DNA from: CAZMNY01 sp964567745
GTDB taxonomy: Bacteria; Planctomycetota; Planctomycetia; Pirellulales; Pirellulaceae
Direction of reading: 5' to 3'
Assembly: GCA_964567745.1 (NCBI GenBank)
Contig: CAZMNY010000056.1
Location: 1 to 44,114, forward strand
DNA length: 44,114 nt
The translations under genes were made by a program, and so were the position numbers. Numbering within the stretch: position 1 is the stretch's first letter; each line of letters starts with the position of its first letter. Positions 33,397-42,458 of this stretch are shown here, piece after piece. The notes below the pieces were generated by a model, which made no database searches, had not been told where the DNA came from, and saw only the letters and a program-made list of their open reading frames with translations.

Positions 33397-33882
33397 ATGC
33401 CGCCCGCCAAGAAATACTGGCTCATGAAGTCAGAGCCCAGTTGTTACTCGATTCAAGATTTGGCCGCCGAGAAAACGAAAACCACCCACTGGGACGGCGT
33501 GCGAAACTATCAAGCTCGCAACTTCATGCGAGACGATATGAAGGTGGGCGATCTCGTTCTCTTCTATCACTCCAACGCGAAGCCTCCGTCCGTTGTCGGC
33601 GTCGCGGAAGTCGTCAAGGAATCGTACCCCGACTACACTTCTTGGGACGAGGGCGACAAACACTACGACGCGAAATCGACACCGGCAAATCCACGTTGGT
33701 TCATGGTCGACATCAAGCACAAGCGCACGTTTGACGAGCCGATTGGACGAGAAGCGTTAATCGACGTCGCCGCGCTCAAAGACATGGAACTGCTCCGCAA
33801 GGGATCGCGACTTTCCGTTCAGTCGGTAGCCAAGAAAGAGTTCGACGCCATCGTCAAGATCGCCGACCGAGCCGAAGGTTGA
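33397..33882 (+). CDS. EVE (PUA-like) domain protein
   Basis: A 161-residue single EVE domain. The typical start YWLMKSEPSCYSIQDL, WDGVRNYQARNFMRDDMKVGDLVLFYHSN (about 32-60) and ANPRWFMVDIKHK (about 96-108) match the family. EVE domains bind modified bases in RNA or DNA (for example 5-methylcytosine derivatives). No restriction-modification gene adjoins. ATG 33397; no Shine-Dalgarno. Confidence 0.92.
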   Translation: MPPAKKYWLMKSEPSCYSIQDLAAEKTKTTHWDGVRNYQARNFMRDDMKVGDLVLFYHSNAKPPSVVGVAEVVKESYPDYTSWDEGDKHYDAKSTPANPRWFMVDIKHKRTFDEPIGREALIDVAALKDMELLRKGSRLSVQSVAKKEFDAIVKIADRAEG

Positions 33883-33934
33883 GCGCCGAAATCATAGTTT
33901 CCGTCTCGATGCTCCGCCGCGCAAGGAGAAGCTG

Positions 33935-35098
33935 ATGGTCGACCCGCTTGAATGGATCGACCAATCGCTCGATCAACTTTCAGAATCTGGTCTGCAGCGA
34001 GGCTTGTCGTCCCGAAATTCAAGCCAGCGGCCGAGCGGAATTGAACTGAACGAACGTCCGTTCGTCAACTTCGGCAGCAACGACTATCTCGGTTTCGCAT
34101 CGGGAGATCTCTTGAACGCCGTGCGCGTCTCCCTCGATCGTTACGGCTGGGGTTCTGGGGCGAGCCCGTTGCTTGGCGGACGCTCCGAGGAGCATGCCGC
34201 ATTGGAAAGCGAGACGGCTCAGTTTGAAGGAACCGAATCGGCACTTGTTTTTCCCACTGGTTTCGCGGCCAATGTCGGTTGCATTGCCGCTTTGGTTTCT
34301 CGCGGCGATGTCGTCTTCAGTGACGCGCACAATCACGCCTCGATCATCGACGGCTGTCGCCTCTCAGGAGCTCGTGTTGTCGTTTACCCTCACAACGACA
34401 TGTCCGAGCTGCAGCGCCAACTGAGTGAAGCGGATCGCAACTCGCGGCGACTCATCGTGACCGACTCGCTGTTTAGCATGCACGGCGACAAAGCTCTGCT
34501 CGCCAAGCTCGCAGAAATAGCTTCTCGCGCCGGAGCGATGCTGATGGTCGACGAAGCACACGCAACCGGCGTATTCGGAAAACGTGGAAGAGGCCTTTGT
34601 GAGGCAGCCGGAGTCGAGGACTCATCGATAATTCGCGTCGGCACGTACAGCAAAGCGCTCGGGTCGCACGGCGGATTTGTGGCAGGTCAAGCTCGACTTG
34701 TACGCTGGCTCGTGAATCGAGCGAGACCCTATTTCTTCTCGACTGCCGCGCCATCGGCGGTCGCGGCCGCGTCGCGATGCGCGTTGAAATTAGTCGACAG
34801 CAAACCGAATCGACGCGAAGTGTTGCTGGAGAACGCCAGTCAACTGCGCGACCGCCTTCGATCGCTTGGCTGGCAAATTGGCGAATGCGAAAGCCAGATC
34901 ATACCAGTTATTGTCGGCGGCGATGAGGCGGCCATGCGAGTGAGCGAACGGCTTGGCAAACGCGGCGTGTTTGCGCCTGGCATCCGACCTCCCACCGTGC
35001 CCCGCGGCCAAGCCCTCATCCGCATCAGCTTGAGCTACGATCATTCGCAGGACCAAATCGACCAGCTGATAGTCGCGCTCGGCCGGCCTAGAGAATAA
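33935..35098 (+). CDS. bioF: 8-amino-7-oxononanoate synthase-like PLP enzyme (BioF family)
   Basis: A 387-residue alpha-oxoamine synthase. AAGGAG precedes the ATG by 7-8 nt. The PLP lysine is Lys240 in GTYSKALGSHGG. HNHASIIDGCRLSGA (His stacking on PLP), VDEAHATGVFGKRGRG (Asp/His of the PLP site) and the C-terminal GIRPPTVPRGQALIRISLSYDH are all present. BioF condenses pimeloyl-ACP and alanine in biotin synthesis. Related enzymes (KBL, SPT) share the fold, but the length and RPPTVP motif favour BioF. No other bio gene is adjacent. It follows the EVE gene by 52 bp. Confidence 0.88.
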   Translation: MVDPLEWIDQSLDQLSESGLQRGLSSRNSSQRPSGIELNERPFVNFGSNDYLGFASGDLLNAVRVSLDRYGWGSGASPLLGGRSEEHAALESETAQFEGTESALVFPTGFAANVGCIAALVSRGDVVFSDAHNHASIIDGCRLSGARVVVYPHNDMSELQRQLSEADRNSRRLIVTDSLFSMHGDKALLAKLAEIASRAGAMLMVDEAHATGVFGKRGRGLCEAAGVEDSSIIRVGTYSKALGSHGGFVAGQARLVRWLVNRARPYFFSTAAPSAVAAASRCALKLVDSKPNRREVLLENASQLRDRLRSLGWQIGECESQIIPVIVGGDEAAMRVSERLGKRGVFAPGIRPPTVPRGQALIRISLSYDHSQDQIDQLIVALGRPRE

Positions 35099-35131
35099 AA
35101 CTCTTGGCTGTCAGCACCATTGCCCGATGCA

Positions 35132-36637
35132 TTAGGCAAGAAGTTCTTTGACTAGCTGGCCGCCTTGATTATCGAGCAACGACATGGATCGACTGCCCGA
35201 CTCAAATGCGAACCGGTTGGCGTCGAAACCGAATAGATGCAACAAGGTGGTGTGGTAGTCAAAGTGATGGACGATGTCTTCGACGGCTCGATGTCCCATC
35301 TCATCCGTGGCGCCATGCACGTATCCGCTCTTGAATCCGCCGCCGGCGACCCACATGCTGAATCCATATGTGTTGTGGTCGCGGCCAACTTTCGACTCAC
35401 CCTTGTCGTTTTGGATCACCGGGAGACGCCCCATTTCGCCGCCCCAATGCACGACTGTCTTGTCGAGCAGCCCGCGCTGCTTGAGGTCCTTCACTAACGC
35501 CGCCGAAGGGACATCCACTTTCTTACATGCAGTTGGTAGACCGCCGCGGATGCTGTGGTGATGGTCCCAACGCTGATTCTCTGTGAAGACTTGAACGAAT
35601 CGAACGCCGCGTTCAACCAATCGACGAGCGATCAAACATCGCGACCCGTATTCTTTAGTCGCGGGATTGTCGAGCCCATACATTTTGTACGTCGCCTCCG
35701 TCTCGCCGCTGATGTCAACAGCGTCTTTGGCGGCCAATTGCATGTGAGCCGCCAAGTCGTAGCTGGCGATGCGAGCTTCCAAGTCGTGATAACCCGCGCG
35801 TTCGGCAAGGTGCTTTTGGTTGAGCTTCTCGAGGTAGTCGAGCGCCTGTTGCTGTGCAGCGCCCTTCAAGTGCAACGGCGGGTCGAGGTTGAGAATGCGA
35901 GGATCCTGCGGACGAACCACGGTGCCTTGATATATCGACGGCAGAAATCCGTTGGACCAATTCTCCACGCCCATCACCGGCAACTGTCCGGGGTCGATCA
36001 TCGCGACATACGCTGGAAGGTTGTCCGTCTCACAGCCGAGCCCGTAGGTCAACCAGCTACCGAGCGTCGGCCGACCACCGAGTATCCGTCCGTTTTGCAA
36101 CGCTCGAATCGACTGTCCGTGATTGTTCACTCCCGTGTGCATCGAGCGAATTAATGTGATGTCGTCGACCACCGTTGCCAAGCCGGGCAACAACTCGGAC
36201 AACTCCATTCCACATTCGCCGTGCTTCTTGAACTTCCAAGGCGAACCGAGAATCGTCGAACTCGCGTCCGCGGCGTTGTCGTACTTGATTTCGCCCTTGA
36301 ACGTTTTGCCGTTGAGTTTGGTGAGCACAGGTTTCGGATCAAACAGGTCCAGATGGCTCGGCCCGCCCTGCATCCAAAGCGAAATCATCGCATCGGCCGA
36401 GGCCTTGAAGTGCGGATCTTTGGCCTTCGTGTCAAACGACGTCTGCTGCAATTCGGGGCGAAACGCCGGATCCTTCTTGTCCTTTGCTTCTTCCGCCATC
36501 AAGCGTTCATTTTGAAGCAGTGTGCCCAGCGCGAACCCCGCGAGACTCATCGATCCAGTCGCAAGGAAATGTCGCCGCGAGGATCGCAGATGCGAAGACG
36601 ACGAATCTTGGCGCCGAGTTGTTGATTTGGAATGCAT
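35132..36637 (-). CDS. DUF1501 protein with Tat signal
   Basis: A 501-residue exported protein of the planctomycete DUF1501 family (alkaline-phosphatase/sulfatase-like fold). The twin-arginine motif SSRRHFLATGS (Arg21-Arg22) precedes a hydrophobic stretch; ATG 36637 is chosen for this reason. Visible elements: MISLWMQGGPSHLDLFDPKP (about 85-104), SMHTGVNNHGQSIRALQNGR, WDHHHSIRGG and HWGGEMGRLPVIQND near the C-terminal third, with His/Asp sets that suggest metal binding. Encoded 20 bp after the DUF1549/1553 cytochrome gene and probably cotranscribed with it. The function of this conserved pair is not established. Confidence 0.9.
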   Translation of the reverse strand: MHSKSTTRRQDSSSSHLRSSRRHFLATGSMSLAGFALGTLLQNERLMAEEAKDKKDPAFRPELQQTSFDTKAKDPHFKASADAMISLWMQGGPSHLDLFDPKPVLTKLNGKTFKGEIKYDNAADASSTILGSPWKFKKHGECGMELSELLPGLATVVDDITLIRSMHTGVNNHGQSIRALQNGRILGGRPTLGSWLTYGLGCETDNLPAYVAMIDPGQLPVMGVENWSNGFLPSIYQGTVVRPQDPRILNLDPPLHLKGAAQQQALDYLEKLNQKHLAERAGYHDLEARIASYDLAAHMQLAAKDAVDISGETEATYKMYGLDNPATKEYGSRCLIARRLVERGVRFVQVFTENQRWDHHHSIRGGLPTACKKVDVPSAALVKDLKQRGLLDKTVVHWGGEMGRLPVIQNDKGESKVGRDHNTYGFSMWVAGGGFKSGYVHGATDEMGHRAVEDIVHHFDYHTTLLHLFGFDANRFAFESGSRSMSLLDNQGGQLVKELLA

Positions 36638-36657
36638 CGTGAGTTCCCGACCTCTCG

Positions 36658-39585
36658 TTAGTCGATATACAAGAACCGATTTGAGCTGAGCAGAGTTTGG
36701 CAAAAACTCGCTAGCGCCAATCGTTCAGGAGTTTTGCTCTTATCCGACTTGGCCAACTTCTTTGCCTCGGCCGAATTGTTAAGTTGCTTGGTTTGCTTGG
36801 CAAGAAAGTCTGCCGCTTGTGCGAGCTGTTCTGGGCTCGGATTGTCGCAGAAGGCGAGTGTCCAAGCTCGCTTGACTTGAGCTTCGCGATCGCCGCCCGC
36901 CTCCTTAGCCACTCGCTCGGCAAAGGCGACCGATTGCGCCAAAACGAATTCGCTGTTCATCAACAACAGTGACTGAGGCGCCACGGTCGAGGATGGTCGG
37001 CTCTCGCAATTGGGCGACATGCGCGGCGCGTCAAACGCGTCCAACATGGCAAGCGGCCGGCTGCGGCGAACTTGCACGTAGACGGAACGACGAAACTCCT
37101 CGCCCTTCATGTCGATCGTGGCACCAGGCCGTCCGGCGTTGACGTTTTCTTTTCCAATGACAAATTGGCCAACTCGATCGGCCATCACCGGAACCGGCGG
37201 GCCGAATCGCTTGCGGTTGAGTTTTCCGCTAATCGACAACACACTGTCACGCAATGTCTCGGCCTCAAGCCGACGCAACGACATCCCGCTCAGCAAGCGA
37301 TTGTCGGGGTCCATGCCGTCCGCGGGAATCGATCGCAAGGCCTGGCGATACACCGTCGACGTCATGATCAGCTTGTGCAGTCGCTTGAGCCGCCAACCGC
37401 CAGCCATGAAATCTGATGCCAGCCAATCAAGCAACTCCGGATGCGAGGGACGTTCGCCCAACAACCCAAAGTCACCAGGAGTCGCCACGATGCCTTTGCC
37501 GAAGTGATGCATCCAAAAACGATTCACAAGCACTCGAGCGACCAACGGATGCTTGCCGCTTGTCAGGTGGTTGGCGTAGGCAAGGCGTCGACCCGTGGTC
37601 TGAAGCTTGTCGTTGTTGGTCGGAATTTCCGCCGAATGCACACTGGCCGGGACGGCCAACACGGCGGGAGCGACGGTCTGCTGCGGGCTCTTATGATCGC
37701 CGCGAGAGAAGAAAAACGTATCCGGAATTTTTCCAGGCACTTCGCTCATCGCACGAACGAAATGCTCTTTCGGCTTCTTCGCTCGCACCAATTTGGCTCG
37801 CTTGCTAATCGCTTCTAGCTGCGGCGCACGTTCTTTGAGACCAGCCACGTCGGCGCTAAGCTTCTCTAGCTCAGCGGCCTGATCGGCCTTGTGTTCGTGC
37901 AGATTGGCCGCTGTCACAATGGCGTGAGGATGTTCTGAGCGGAGTTTCTTCTGCTCGTCCGTACGCTTTGCCGCTGGAATCTTCTCAATCGCCAACAACT
38001 GCTTCGAGACATCAGGGTCGAGCGATGCCAAGTAGGTATTTTGCGCCTCAGCGAGATACTTTTTCTTCTTAGCGTCGAGGTCCTTTTTGACTGCCGCTCG
38101 TTTCGATCGAATGTCGCGATCGTACAGGTAGAGCGATCCGCGGGATATCTTGAGGATCTTAGGATACTTCTTGAGATGCGCTTTGTGTTCGTCCGTACGT
38201 TTGGCGACAGCCGCCTGATAGGCTTCGCGCAGTTTGTCGCGAAGCTCCTCGGGCACGTGCTGGACAAGCTGATCCTCTAGGGCGTCGGCAATCAGCTCGT
38301 CGGATCGCTTCTGGTATTCCGCGTCGACCTTCTTCGCTTCCGCCTCAACGTCCGCTGCCTTCTTGCGGTCATCATCCGTGTAGAGCGAGACGAGCCGCGA
38401 CTTGGGGTTCCGCCAATTTTTCCAGTCGTAGGCCGGCTCAAAAATGGCTCGAATCTGATAGTACTCGGTTTGAGGAATCGGATCGTAGCGGTGATTGTGA
38501 CATTGCGCACAATTGAGAGTCAGACCGAGCAGCGAACTGCCAACGACCTGGATCGCATCCGCCATGACTTGATTGCGAGCGATCGGTTGATCGACGTCGC
38601 CCGAGCCGGTACCGTCTGGCACCATTCGCATGAATCCGGTCGCTATCAGCCGAGCCGTTTCGTCTTCGCTCATTGACTTCTTCGGATAGCCGATCAATTC
38701 ATCACCGGCGATCTGCTCGCGTATGAAGCGCTCGAATGGCATGTCGTCGCCAAATGCCCGGATTACATAGTCGCGGTAATGATACGCGTTATCGCGGACT
38801 GGATCGTCAATCGTATACCCTTCGGAATCGGCGTAGCCGACAACGTCCAGCCAATGGCGTCCCCAGCGTTCACCGTACTCAGGCGTCTCGAGCAATCGGT
38901 CAATCAGTCGCTCGACCGCTTTCGGCTGTTTGTCTTCGATGAACTGCTGCACCTCTTCGGGCGTCGGCGGCAAGCCCGTCAAGTCGAGCGTCGCGCGGCG
39001 AATGTAGGTGCGACGATCCGCGTCGGCAGAGAAGCTCATCCCCTCCCGCTCGAGACGGCGAAGTAGAAACGCGTCGATCGGCGAGCGAACGCGATCTTGA
39101 GCCTTTACCTTGGGCACGGCGGGTTTGCCGATCGCGGTGAACGACCAGAAATTTCGCTCTTCTTCCGGAACGTAAACGCCATCGGGAATTGATTCCGGCT
39201 CCGCGCGCAACGTGGTCGCGCCGGTGGCAATCCAGTCGCGAATCGTCGCCAGCTCTTTCGCCGTCAGCTTTGTATCGCCTGGCGGCATCTCTTCCGAATG
39301 AGTCCGCTCGTACAATGGGCTCTCTTCCGGATTGCCTTTGACAACGCCGGCTCCGCTGTCGCCGCCCGCGAGAATGAAACGGCTCAACCTCATATCGAGT
39401 CCGCCCTCTGTCTCTTCACCTTCCCCATGGCACTCAAGGCAGTGGGCCTTGAGTATCGGCCTCACATGTTGCTCAAACGAAATGGTGTCGGAAGCTGCTT
39501 TGTCCGAACTGTCGTCGGGTGCCGCAGCGAGCAGCGGTGCACTGGCAAGCAAGAGAGCCGCAACCATGGCAGGAGTGGATCGCAT
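36658..39585 (-). CDS. Secreted PSCyt1-DUF1549-DUF1553 protein
   Basis: A 975-residue exported protein typical of planctomycetes. Signal peptide about 1-21. A c-type haem site CLECH (49-53) belongs to the planctomycete cytochrome domain, with EEMPPGDTKLTAKELATIRDWIATGA as its end. DUF1549 spans about 165-375 (SPIDAFLLRRLEREG, YGERWGRHWLDVVGYADSEGY, CAQCHNHRYDPI - a second CxxCH). A coiled-coil insert (about 400-620) is rich in Lys/Glu/Ala. DUF1553 spans about 650-900 (RRLAYANHLTSGKHPLVARVLVNRFWMHHFGKGIV). The ATG at 39585 is chosen for the signal peptide; an earlier in-frame start adds seven residues. First gene of the leftward pair with the DUF1501 protein. Probably involved in extracellular glycan breakdown or redox, but unproven. 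Confidence 0.92.
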   Translation of the reverse strand: MRSTPAMVAALLLASAPLLAAAPDDSSDKAASDTISFEQHVRPILKAHCLECHGEGEETEGGLDMRLSRFILAGGDSGAGVVKGNPEESPLYERTHSEEMPPGDTKLTAKELATIRDWIATGATTLRAEPESIPDGVYVPEEERNFWSFTAIGKPAVPKVKAQDRVRSPIDAFLLRRLEREGMSFSADADRRTYIRRATLDLTGLPPTPEEVQQFIEDKQPKAVERLIDRLLETPEYGERWGRHWLDVVGYADSEGYTIDDPVRDNAYHYRDYVIRAFGDDMPFERFIREQIAGDELIGYPKKSMSEDETARLIATGFMRMVPDGTGSGDVDQPIARNQVMADAIQVVGSSLLGLTLNCAQCHNHRYDPIPQTEYYQIRAIFEPAYDWKNWRNPKSRLVSLYTDDDRKKAADVEAEAKKVDAEYQKRSDELIADALEDQLVQHVPEELRDKLREAYQAAVAKRTDEHKAHLKKYPKILKISRGSLYLYDRDIRSKRAAVKKDLDAKKKKYLAEAQNTYLASLDPDVSKQLLAIEKIPAAKRTDEQKKLRSEHPHAIVTAANLHEHKADQAAELEKLSADVAGLKERAPQLEAISKRAKLVRAKKPKEHFVRAMSEVPGKIPDTFFFSRGDHKSPQQTVAPAVLAVPASVHSAEIPTNNDKLQTTGRRLAYANHLTSGKHPLVARVLVNRFWMHHFGKGIVATPGDFGLLGERPSHPELLDWLASDFMAGGWRLKRLHKLIMTSTVYRQALRSIPADGMDPDNRLLSGMSLRRLEAETLRDSVLSISGKLNRKRFGPPVPVMADRVGQFVIGKENVNAGRPGATIDMKGEEFRRSVYVQVRRSRPLAMLDAFDAPRMSPNCESRPSSTVAPQSLLLMNSEFVLAQSVAFAERVAKEAGGDREAQVKRAWTLAFCDNPSPEQLAQAADFLAKQTKQLNNSAEAKKLAKSDKSKTPERLALASFCQTLLSSNRFLYID

Positions 39586-39897
39586 GAGGAGATCCTGTGG
39601 GCACAATATTAGGGGCGTTTATGGCGGAGCAAAGGAGGAGTCCGCGGCGGGGTTCAACTAGATTTTCATTGTACCCCGGCTCGTCATAAGAACCAACTAA
39701 GATCGTGTCGGCCGTAAATCGTCCGTACGACAGTGTTTACCGGTCTGTATTGCCAGGCAGTCGTCGATCCTGTCCCGTTCTCTGGCGTTCCGTATTGCGA
39801 CAGGGCGGGCATGGATCTGCAGGATGAGAAGAAACGTGGCTAGGTGGCGTTCCTTATCTAGTCAATTTTCTAGATCCGGTCCCGCCTTTGGCGAGTA
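39586..39897. other. 312-bp gap before the oxidoreductase remnant
   Basis: Nothing coding is supported. The right half is AT-richer and contains TCTAGTCAATTTTCTAGA (39857-39874), an imperfect palindrome. Confidence 0.35.
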
Positions 39898-40143
39898 TTA
39901 CCCTGGGCCAAGATCGTACTGCGGGATCTTCAAGAGCTCGCCATCTCTCAGCGCCGATTGATGGGCGACTACGCCGGCAACGGTCATGTTCAACGATTGG
40001 GAAATATCGCACAGTGGCGTTCGATCCTGCAGAATCGCCGAGACGAATTCGTTGGTGAGCTGGCCGTGCGTTAGGCTAGGATTGCGGGACGCGTCAACAA
40101 GAACATTCGCGTCCCGTCCCACACGACTGAGTTGCGTGATCAA
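39898..40143 (-). pseudogene. C-terminal remnant of a Gfo/Idh/MocA oxidoreductase
   Basis: About 81 residues matching only the end of the family: LTHGQLTNEFVSAILQDRTP, ISQSLNMTVAGVVAHQSALR and GELLKIPQYDLG. The NAD-binding Rossmann half and catalytic Lys-Pro part are missing. No start signal. It lies at the edge of the decayed zone and is most likely a truncated gene. The upstream (right) 430 bp contain no continuation in any frame I recognise. Confidence 0.7.
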
Positions 40144-40577
40144 AGCTGCTCGAGGCAGTCGCGCATCCGACCGAACGAACTAGTTGACGATCGGCCCAGT
40201 GATCACACAGGCCGAGCTCGGGAGCGTGATGATGTCTGATTCCATGCCTGACCTCGCGAAGCTATTTGATGCGGTTCTCACGGGAGACGCTCGGCCGCAG
40301 GCGAAGTCACTCGCGCCGCACTTGACGCGGGCACCGAGCCTCAGGACTTGGTCACGGATCCGTGTTTACGGCTAGAAACATTCTTGCCTGTGCAGTAGAG
40401 GCTGCCTGTCATCGCGTAGGGCTTTTTGTATTCGAGAATGTCAGCCTGAAAGGCCTGTTTCGCCGATTGGTATCGGTACCAGCCAATCCAAGTAGGTGCA
40501 ATATGAGAGACGCGATAGTTCAATCACGCGAAGCATCTCTGAGCATTTTGCAATATGCACGGGCCACTTGGCAATTC
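40144..40577. other. 434-bp decayed stretch
   Basis: Short open frames on both strands (about 60 residues) show no family I recognise and have no ribosome binding sites. It separates the first oxidoreductase remnant from the esterase gene and is probably degraded coding sequence. Confidence 0.4.
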
Positions 40578-41621
40578 TCACTCGCTCCGTTTCTGCGCCG
40601 CGTGCGTGCGGATGAATTCAGCGATGTGCTTGATGGCTTCTCGGGACTCGGGAAGGCACCGTATCTGAAAGACATGGACCATGCCGGGCCAGACTTCGAG
40701 CTTCACGGGAATGCCATCTTCACGAGCCTTCTTGGCCACGCGAATGCTGTCGTCACGAAGCATCTCGTGCTCGCCAACCTGAATCAGTAGCGGAGGAATC
40801 CCGTGGTACTCGGCAAAGACGGGTGAAGCGAGCGGGTTGCGCGGATCCGATTTGTGCAGATAGCGTTCTCGAAATTCGGGCATCGTTCGAGCGCTAATTA
40901 TCGGGTCTTCGACAGTCTTCAAAGATTGGCTCGCCAAAGTAAAATCCGTCGCGGCGGAGAGCGGAATTCCCCCCAGCGGAAGCGGCAACTTGCGGTCACG
41001 CAGCGCTAAGAGTGTTGCCAAAGTCAGGTTGCCGCCCGCTGAATCGCCGGCGATAAACGTCGCTTTGGCTCTGCCCGGGCCCGCTGGCCCATTCAACCTC
41101 AGCCACTCGTGCGCGGCGACGCAGTCCTCTAATCCAGCGGGAAATCGGTGCTCCGGCGCCAGTCGGTAATCAGGCAATAGCACAGCGCACTTGGCTGCCA
41201 ATGAAATGTCGGCCGCCAGCGGAAGATAGTTGCCGCCCGACCCAGAGACCCAACCGCCGCCGTGCAGATAGAGCAGTCGCAAATCGGGATCGGCTCCAGG
41301 GGCGAGCACCCATTCGCAGTGAATGTCGCCGACCTTCACGCGGCTTAGCTTGACGCCTTTGATCTGAGGTTCGTGCCGAGTTCCCATCCCGGCTCGCAAG
41401 GCCTGCAAGTTAAAATCCTTCGCGCCGAACGGAGCGCTTTTTCGACGTTGGACGAGATACTCGAGCCCTTCTCGCGAAACCGTCTTCGGCACTTCACCGA
41501 TGCGACTCGCTGGCGCTTTCTCTTCCGCCGGCCTTTTCGCTTGCGGCGGATCGGCGGCAAAAACTGGCGCGAATGTTACTGTTAGCCAAACGAGCAGCGC
41601 GATGCCGGTGAGTCGCTTCAT
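40578..41621 (-). CDS. Exported alpha/beta hydrolase (HSL-type esterase)
   Basis: A 347-residue esterase of the hormone-sensitive-lipase family. GGAGG 5 nt before ATG 41621 and a signal peptide (TGIALLVWLTVTFAPVFAA) decide the start. The oxyanion motif YLHGGGW, nucleophile in AGDSAGGNL, the Asp region VGEHEMLRDD and the His in GMVHVFQ complete the triad. DYRLAPEHRFPAG is the family's lid-core motif. It probably cleaves short-chain carboxyl esters outside the cytoplasm. It is intact although both flanks carry oxidoreductase remnants. Confidence 0.9.
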   Translation of the reverse strand: MKRLTGIALLVWLTVTFAPVFAADPPQAKRPAEEKAPASRIGEVPKTVSREGLEYLVQRRKSAPFGAKDFNLQALRAGMGTRHEPQIKGVKLSRVKVGDIHCEWVLAPGADPDLRLLYLHGGGWVSGSGGNYLPLAADISLAAKCAVLLPDYRLAPEHRFPAGLEDCVAAHEWLRLNGPAGPGRAKATFIAGDSAGGNLTLATLLALRDRKLPLPLGGIPLSAATDFTLASQSLKTVEDPIISARTMPEFRERYLHKSDPRNPLASPVFAEYHGIPPLLIQVGEHEMLRDDSIRVAKKAREDGIPVKLEVWPGMVHVFQIRCLPESREAIKHIAEFIRTHAAQKRSE

Positions 41622-41738
41622 CGAAGCCTCCGAATCAGTCGAGTCGTAAGGTGAATCAACATGAGGGGAACTCGGCCACACTGATTACACTTTGACGCAG
41701 CTGACCAGTCTATCGCATGACACTGCCCAACGTGATGC

Positions 41739-41939
41739 TCATCCCCAGTCGGATGAGTTGGCGATTTGCAGAGCGATCTCTATCGCCTTCAAACCGTCTT
41801 GGGGCGTGATCTCTGGAGCTCGTCCATCTCGAATGCAGTTGACGAAATACTCGTCTTGCTGCAGGTGACCCCACATCGCGGCGCCTGGCTGTTTGACGTT
41901 CCATTTCGTTTCGACCGGATCTTCACCGAGCAAAACCAA
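41739..41939 (-). pseudogene. C-terminal remnant of a second Gfo/Idh/MocA oxidoreductase
   Basis: 66 residues ending in DEYFVNCIRDGRAPEITPQD and GLKAIEIALQIANSSDW, the end of another subfamily of Gfo/Idh/MocA oxidoreductases. The stop is native-looking. The N-terminal part is replaced by an IS fragment that begins within about 10 bp (around 41935), so insertion of the element truncated the gene. Confidence 0.72.
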
Positions 41940-42141
41940 TTCGTCGTTGCCGACGCCAGTTGCTCAGAGTCGACGAGTACAGCCCTTCACGTCGCAAAAG
42001 AGCTCCCAGCTCACCCGACCCCGTGCATTGGTCAGCTTCGGCTAGGATATTCTCCTTGTACGCCAACGTAAAACGACGCCGTGTCGCCTTCTCCGTCACT
42101 TCCGGTGATTCTTCCGGATCCTTTTCTTCCGCTTTTGACAT
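41923..42141 (-). mobile_element. Truncated IS transposase (orfA-like)
   Basis: ATG 42141 with GGAG upstream starts a 72-residue frame. Residues about 18-65 (RRRFTLAYKENILAEADQCT, GALLRREGLYSSTLSNWRRQ) match the helix-turn-helix N-terminal part of IS3-type transposases (OrfA). After WRRQR the match ends abruptly and joins the oxidoreductase remnant in a different frame, so only the N-terminal end of the element is left. Confidence 0.8.
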
Positions 42142-42458
42142 CAAAGTTCTCCAAGCCCTCAAGCTTAATTAAAAACTTCAATGTTGTCTCAGCCATGTTG
42201 GCACAGAGGGCAGTGCGACAATGCGTAGAATCCCAGTATTTCGCGGATCTGTCTATGATGTTCTTGCCGCATCGAATTGGGTAAGCCCTATTGGCGACGC
42301 GCTGTCGGTCGTTGAGGACATGGGGGTGCGGCTCCGCACACTTTCGCATTGCATTTGAGAGCCTGCCATTTTTCGCCTAGGATAGCGAGGGCAGTCAATT
42401 GGGGCGTATCCAAAGTCCCTTGGCTTCCGCGTTCTTTCTTGTGAGCGAGGGTGACGTT
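42142..42458. other. 317-bp gap, IS edge and hairpin
   Basis: No gene. It includes a perfect hairpin GTGCGG-CT-CCGCAC (42326-42339). No terminal inverted repeat of the IS could be fixed. Confidence 0.4.
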
